Source: JBGSQR01 sp964509295 (GTDB lineage Bacteria > Desulfobacterota > Desulfuromonadia > Geobacterales > Pseudopelobacteraceae). Taken from it: a stretch of 64,000 nt of DNA. The stretch lies in assembly GCA_964509295.1 (NCBI GenBank), contig CAZDWS010000006.1, positions 124,001-188,000 of the forward strand. The letters are read 5' to 3'. Below are positions 59,565 to 64,000 of the stretch, piece by piece (within the stretch, counting starts at the first letter, position 1; each line of letters starts with the position of its first letter). The notes under the pieces are model-generated. The model was not told the DNA's origin and made no database searches. It worked only from the letters and a program-made list of their open reading frames with translations. A program made the translations under genes and the position numbers.

Positions 59565-59612
59565 AATATTATCCCTTCGATGATGTTAGTTGTTACTGCT
59601 CTTCAGTTCCGG

Positions 59613-61460
59613 CTAACGTCCGGAACCACTTTCGCCACCATCAATAAGTCCAAATGGATCAATGATCAAAGCTACGCGACCATCTCCCAGAATTGTGGAA
59701 CCGGCAATACCGGGAATGTTTGCAAGGTAGTTACCCAGTGATTTTATGGCAACCTCCTGTTGTCCTACCAGACGGGTGACCACAAGTCCCATACGTTTGT
59801 CTGCACTGCCTACTACAACTACATAACAGAAATCTTCCTGTTCATTTTTCTTTTGTACCCTGAAAACCGTTTCCAGTCGTACCAGGGGCAGTACCATGTC
59901 GCGCAGTTTTAGCACTTCCTGTCCACCGATTACATGGAACAGGCGCTGGTCAACTCGCAAGGTTTCCAGAACGGATGAAAGCGGCAGGGAATAGATCTCA
60001 CCTTCAACCTCCACCAGCAACGACTGGATAATTGCCAGTGTCAGAGGCAGGCGCAGTATGAATTCGGAGCCTTGACCCTTTTCACTTTTAATCTCGATCA
60101 GGCCGTTAAGTTTTTTGATGTTAGTTTTGACAACGTCCATGCCTACACCACGGCCTGACAGGTCGTTTGCCTTGTCTTTGGTGGAAAAGCCGGGCAGGAA
60201 GATCAGGTCAAAAAGTTCACGCTGGCTCATGGCGGCCAGTTGATCTTCAGTAACCAGACCCTTTTCCAGCGCCTTGCGGGCTACTCTTTCCGTGTCGATA
60301 CCGTTTCCGTCATCCTTGATGCTGATGATGATCTGGTTGCCTTCGTGAATTGCGGCCAAAACCAATGTACCAACACGTGGCTTACCGGCGGCAACACGCA
60401 CATCCGGCGTTTCCAGGCCATGGTCCATGGCGTTTCTGATAAGGTGGATCAACGGATCGCCGATTTCGTCCACAACGGAGCGATCCAGTTCTGTTTCCTC
60501 ACCGAAAATCTGCAGGTCAACCTCTTTTCCCAGGTCGCGAGCCATACTTCGGACAATGCGCGGGAACTTTTTGAAGACCTTCTCAACCGGTAGCATCCGC
60601 ATTTTCAGAACCTGCATCTGCAGCTCGGAAGTTACGAAGTTCATCCGCTTGGTCAGCTTGGAAAAATCTTCGTTGAATTCAACCGAATCAAAATCACCCT
60701 GCTGCAGATTCTGGTTGATCTGAATCATCCGGTTACGTTCCAGCACCAGTTCTCCAACCTGATTCATCAGGTCGTCCAGGCGTTTAACATCAACACGAAC
60801 AGTGGTATTGTCCGATAAATCCTCACCTTTGTTTTCAGAAGACTTGGGTGGTGGAGGGGTCTTCTTGGGAACAACTTCAGAACTGATTTTGGGTGTCGGG
60901 GGAGCTGGCGGTGCTTCTTTCACGGGCTCTTCCGATGTTGGGGCACTTGGCGTTGTTACCGGTTTTGTTGCGTTAGCATCGGTTTCAGTTACAGTGTCTT
61001 TAGGCGGTTCAGCCGGTTGACTGGCTTCCGGTGCAACTTCGGCTTTCTTCTGTGCGGCAGAGGCTGCTTCAGAAAGAAGCGGCAGCAGTTTTGTTATTGT
61101 GCCCTCAATTTCACGTTCCTGGATCTCGCCGGCTTTGATATCGCTGACAAGCACCTTTACCAGGTCGGTTGCTTCAAGAATAACATCCATTATTTCAGGA
61201 GTTACATAGAGCTCACCCTTACGCAGACGATTAAGTACATCCTCTGTTTTGTGGGTTACTTTGACCAGCTGATCAAAACCGAGGAAGCTGGAAGCGCCTT
61301 TAACCGTATGAATAGATCTGAAAATCCGGTTCAGCAGCTCTTCAGGTTCGGAAGATTTTTCAAGCGCAACCAGATCGTCATCGAGTTTTTCAAGCAGTTC
61401 TGTTGTCTCCGCGAGAAAGCCTTCAAGCAGTTCCGCATCTTCACAATCAATCGGTGACAT
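59613..61460 (-). CDS. cheA: Chemotaxis histidine kinase CheA
   Basis: 615 residues. P1 phosphotransfer domain with the phospho-acceptor His51 in FRSIHTVKG; a long Ala/Pro/Glu linker (about 125-220); dimerization domain (VDVKRLDDLMNQVGELVLERN); HATPase with LIRNAMDHGLE and DDGNGID; and a C-terminal CheW-like domain. No P2 CheY-docking domain is visible in the linker. It starts the phosphorelay to a response regulator not encoded in the window. Follows cheW by 30 bp. Confidence 0.96.
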   Translation of the reverse strand: MSPIDCEDAELLEGFLAETTELLEKLDDDLVALEKSSEPEELLNRIFRSIHTVKGASSFLGFDQLVKVTHKTEDVLNRLRKGELYVTPEIMDVILEATDLVKVLVSDIKAGEIQEREIEGTITKLLPLLSEAASAAQKKAEVAPEASQPAEPPKDTVTETDANATKPVTTPSAPTSEEPVKEAPPAPPTPKISSEVVPKKTPPPPKSSENKGEDLSDNTTVRVDVKRLDDLMNQVGELVLERNRMIQINQNLQQGDFDSVEFNEDFSKLTKRMNFVTSELQMQVLKMRMLPVEKVFKKFPRIVRSMARDLGKEVDLQIFGEETELDRSVVDEIGDPLIHLIRNAMDHGLETPDVRVAAGKPRVGTLVLAAIHEGNQIIISIKDDGNGIDTERVARKALEKGLVTEDQLAAMSQRELFDLIFLPGFSTKDKANDLSGRGVGMDVVKTNIKKLNGLIEIKSEKGQGSEFILRLPLTLAIIQSLLVEVEGEIYSLPLSSVLETLRVDQRLFHVIGGQEVLKLRDMVLPLVRLETVFRVQKKNEQEDFCYVVVVGSADKRMGLVVTRLVGQQEVAIKSLGNYLANIPGIAGSTILGDGRVALIIDPFGLIDGGESGSGR

Positions 61461-61490
61461 TTAAACTCTCCTTAGAAAATCTCAAATAAA

Positions 61491-61985
61491 CTACAGGGAA
61501 CCAAACAGGCTTTTTTCATCGTTAGAGAACATTTTTTCGAGGTCGAGAAGTACGAGCAGTCTTTCTGCCTGATTGATAACACCGGCAATGCAGTCCTGAT
61601 CAATGCCGCTTGCTACAACCGCAGGAGATGGCTGTATTTCGCTGCCGGAAACCCTGATGACTTCAGAAACCGAATCCACGATAAATCCCATCAACTCTCC
61701 ATCAACATCCATGACCATGATTCTGGTTTGTTTGTCGTACTCTGTTTCCATCAGTCCGAATTTTTTGCGCATGGAAATGATCGGAATAACTTTGCCACGC
61801 AGGTTTATAACACCTTCAACAAAATGAGGTGTGTTTGGAACCCGTGTAACGATGGGCATACGAATAATTTCTCTGACTTTTAAAACATCAACACCATACT
61901 CTTCCTGATCGAGATTGAAACTGACGAGCTGGATCAGCTCACTACGAGATTCATCTGATTTAACAGGGACTAGTGCGTTACTCAT
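61491..61985 (-). CDS. cheW: Chemotaxis adaptor CheW
   Basis: 164 residues, two SH3-like subdomains: LVSFNLDQEEYGVDVLKVREI, VINLRGKVIPIISMRKKFG and a long C-terminal tail (MFSNDEKSLFGSL). It couples receptors to CheA. GGAGGAAAGC lies directly before the ATG. It is the first gene of the leftward cheW-A-R-HDOD-B operon, with palindromes upstream. Confidence 0.95.
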   Translation of the reverse strand: MSNALVPVKSDESRSELIQLVSFNLDQEEYGVDVLKVREIIRMPIVTRVPNTPHFVEGVINLRGKVIPIISMRKKFGLMETEYDKQTRIMVMDVDGELMGFIVDSVSEVIRVSGSEIQPSPAVVASGIDQDCIAGVINQAERLLVLLDLEKMFSNDEKSLFGSL

Positions 61986-62076
61986 GCTTTCCTCCTGAAT
62001 GCAAAAAAAACTAATAATTCAGAGCATTTATGCAAATGGTGTTTGTAATCTATTACTCATTAATTGGGCAAATTTA

Positions 62077-62107
62077 GCATGTAAGACATGCAATAATCAA
62101 GCTTGAT
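62077..62107. promoter_or_regulatory. Two adjacent palindromes upstream of cheW
   Basis: GCATGTAAGACATGC (62077-62091; arms GCATGT/ACATGC, 3-nt spacer) and ATCAAGCTTGAT (62096-62107). They lie 92-122 bp before the cheW start. The regulator is not known. Confidence 0.4.
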
Positions 62108-62232
62108 ATGTCCTTGCATAGAGTTAGTTTGTCATATTTGTATTCAAATGCAACTTGTTCGGATAAAAAAAATATTGAATGTACTTACAGACTGATTTTA
62201 TACATGCCTGATTCGGACCGAATTTTAATGAT

Positions 62233-62844
62233 TTACAGTAGCTGTTCATTCATAAGCTTGACTGTTGTTGGCCCATCCGAGTAGTAGTCGATAACATTGT
62301 AGCAGCAGAAGTTCTGTTCGATGTTGAAAACGCTGCTTAGCGGTGCTCCGATAGCGTTCAGCAGGACAATCCGGTTGACTCCGCCATGTCCCACAACCAG
62401 AATTTCCTGGCCCTGATGTTTTTCAACAATCTCTTTTATGACCGGCATTACGCGGGATTGGATATCCAGCAGGTTTTCGCCCTGCGGCACGCGATAGTTG
62501 ACCATGTCCGCCAGTCTTGCCTTCCACTCTTCCGGCCAGCGGTTGTTGATCTCTTCCCAGGTCAGGCCCTCCCATAAACCGATATTCAATTCACGCAGTT
62601 CGCTTTTTTTTACAGGTTCAATGCCGAACTGCGGGCAGATGATAGCCGCACCGATACTGCAGCGGGAAAGATCGCTGGTATAACAGGCGGAAATATTCAT
62701 CTCTTTCAAGCGTGCTTTCATGCGATGGTACTGCTCAACACCAGTCTTGGTCAATGCTACATCAGTCTGTCCGTTATAGCGTGGTGAGTCATATCCCTCT
62801 ACCTGGCCGTGACGGATTAAGTGGATGCGGGTTGTTTTTATCAT
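62233..62844 (-). CDS. Histidine phosphatase (alpha-ribazole phosphatase / PGM-like)
   Basis: 203 residues from the ATG at 62844, chosen because the phosphohistidine motif LIRHGQVEGY then sits near residue 8. Typical of the branch-1 histidine phosphatase family: RHG, YTSDLSRC, ELNIGLWEGLTWEEI, and VVGHGGVNR. The EGxxxxE pattern suits alpha-ribazole phosphatase CobC or a phosphoglycerate-mutase-like enzyme. Without cob genes nearby the substrate is open. Confidence 0.85.
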   Translation of the reverse strand: MIKTTRIHLIRHGQVEGYDSPRYNGQTDVALTKTGVEQYHRMKARLKEMNISACYTSDLSRCSIGAAIICPQFGIEPVKKSELRELNIGLWEGLTWEEINNRWPEEWKARLADMVNYRVPQGENLLDIQSRVMPVIKEIVEKHQGQEILVVGHGGVNRIVLLNAIGAPLSSVFNIEQNFCCYNVIDYYSDGPTTVKLMNEQLL

Positions 62845-62946
62845 TATATATTTGTGCTCCGTTTGGCTATTGGTGTAAGTCGCGGGAATAATAACAGCAT
62901 TATGTTCAAAAAGAAATGTTAGGGAGATCATTACTTCGTCTTGCGA

Positions 62947-63795
62947 TCAGCGGTTTTCGCCTAACAGTCGAACTTCCTGCTGCGGGTAGGGGATACTGAC
63001 GCCGCGCTGACGGAAGATCTCCAGGATTGCCCGGTTCACTTCGCCGATGGCATCGGAATAATCCGGCACTTTGACCCAGGGGCGAACGCTGATATTGACG
63101 GATGAGTCAGCCAGTGTGATGACCTGGACGACCGGCCTGGGATCTTGAAGTATACGCGGGTTCGAGAGCAGCACTTCATCTACAGCCGTAATTGCCTGGC
63201 CGAGATCAGTATTGTAAGAAACTCTGACGGTCAAATTAACCTGACGGATTTGACCGTAGTTATGCAGAATTTCGCCGGCGATCTTTCTGTTGGGAATCAC
63301 AACCAGAGACAGGTCGGCATGGCTCAGGGTAGTGCTGAACAGAGAGATGTTTTCCACCATGCCTTCTTCGTTGGCTATGGAAATGTATTCATTAACCCTG
63401 TAGGGACGGGTAAAGATGATGGTCAGTCCCGCCGCCAGATTTGACAATACCCCCTGCATTGCCAGTGCAATACCGGCACCGGCCATGCCCAGTCCGGCTA
63501 TCAAAGGTAACAGGTCAATGCCCAGATTCTGGAGCGCCATGATCAGGAACAGTCCCAGAACAAGTCCCCGCACAACGCGCATCAACAGTTGCCGAATGGT
63601 GATGTCCAGATCCATTCGCTTAAGAATTTTATCCAGCATGCCCCCAACCCAGCGCCCGGCATAGTAGCCGACAACAAGAATCAGAACAGCTGTAAACAGT
63701 TTGGGACCGAATTTGATGGCCTGGTCAATCAGCTTTTCCTGGGCCTGTCCCAAAGCCAGAATTTGTCCAGTAATTGGTGAAGTTTCAATAGCCAT
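62947..63795 (-). CDS. MscS-type mechanosensitive channel
   Basis: 282 residues. Three hydrophobic helices (about 33-52, 68-86 and 90-110), the third with the Gly/Ala-rich pore pattern LGMAGAGIALAMQGVLSNLAAG, followed by a cytoplasmic beta domain (ANEEGMVENI, VVIPNRKIAGEILHNYG). This is the size and layout of E. coli MscS. It releases solutes on osmotic downshock. GGAGGG lies 10 nt before the ATG. The following gap 63796-64000 shows nothing else. Confidence 0.93.
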   Translation of the reverse strand: MAIETSPITGQILALGQAQEKLIDQAIKFGPKLFTAVLILVVGYYAGRWVGGMLDKILKRMDLDITIRQLLMRVVRGLVLGLFLIMALQNLGIDLLPLIAGLGMAGAGIALAMQGVLSNLAAGLTIIFTRPYRVNEYISIANEEGMVENISLFSTTLSHADLSLVVIPNRKIAGEILHNYGQIRQVNLTVRVSYNTDLGQAITAVDEVLLSNPRILQDPRPVVQVITLADSSVNISVRPWVKVPDYSDAIGEVNRAILEIFRQRGVSIPYPQQEVRLLGENR

Positions 63796-64000
63796 ATTGG
63801 TGGGTCCCTCCGCGATGATATGAAGTTAATAATAGCAGGATTGAGCCTGGAATGAAATAATTGAAAAATCTGAGGGTGGATTAGATCTGTTTTTAAAGTT
63901 ATTTGTGATTTTCAGAGAAGTTGTTGGAAAAATCGGGAGGTATCTACCCGAATATGCAAGTATCTACAGGTTGTCTTTAAAGTCTCATATTACGTGCCCG

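Noticed and set aside
62211..62223. ATTCGG-A-CCGAAT palindrome after the histidine phosphatase gene
   Set aside because: Short stem with a single-base loop and no T tract on the right strand; cannot be called a terminator or operator.

Overview
The window looks like chromosome of a Desulfuromonadia/Geobacterales-type bacterium (Geobacter/Pelobacter/Trichlorobacter relatives). This is inferred from gene content, not from a marker gene: an Hnd-type [FeFe] hydrogenase with its maturases, futalosine menaquinone synthesis (mqnE), a PEP-CTERM protein, lactate permease, hybrid cluster protein, a che cluster and several c-di-GMP proteins. No rRNA, tRNA or CRISPR array was seen. Almost every base pair is assigned to a gene or a short intergenic element.

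Layout. 1-7.6 kb: a truncated REC-PAS-GGDEF-EAL protein behind glmU, a 77/79-bp tandem repeat, a small conserved gene and mfd. 7.7-10.6 kb: a PEP-CTERM protein with the Cys and Gln signatures of an internal-thioester adhesin and a sigma-54-like promoter, a small hypothetical gene, hldD, a LapA-like gene and a tautomerase. 10.7-14 kb: a biotin-dependent carboxyltransferase (minus) and cysS. 14.1-22.1 kb: a GAF histidine kinase, response regulator, sugar nucleotidyltransferase fused to a degenerate phosphomannomutase, GH57 glycosidase and galT, all co-directional and separated by palindromic short-period repeats. 22.2-30 kb: hndABCD, a DUF454 gene, hydE and hydG. 30.2-39.8 kb: an accessory stretch with a lactate permease carrying two near-identical Cache domains, a DUF3142/TPR-like pair, a PAAR-effector-immunity candidate (T6SS cargo) and a RhuM-Fic gene broken by an in-frame ochre codon. 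39.8-43.4 kb: aspA-hydF and a TIGR02757 gene. 43.5-51.3 kb: housekeeping and envelope genes (zinc-ribbon/DUF3426 protein, FKBP with a Cys-rich insert, yggU-divIVA-yggT, suhB, a methyltransferase overlapping mqnE, a diguanylate cyclase). 51.4-56.7 kb: hcp with an HcpR-like site, then DUF456, nuclease-like, K+ channel and DUF362 genes. 56.7-62 kb: cheW-cheA-cheR-HDOD-cheB. 62.2-63.8 kb: a histidine phosphatase and an MscS channel.

How it works together. HndABCD plus HydE/G/F and AspA form a complete NAD(P)/ferredoxin-linked [FeFe] hydrogenase system, but aspA-hydF is separated from hydE-hydG by about 10 kb of accessory genes. Lactate permease and the carboxyltransferase suggest lactate/pyruvate metabolism, and both have FadR/PdhR/LldR-like palindromes upstream. 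The best candidates for undescribed biology are the Cache-Cache lactate permease, the thioester PEP-CTERM protein, the PAAR-linked cysteine-protease-like effector with a small membrane protein as immunity candidate, and the palindromic repeats at operon junctions.
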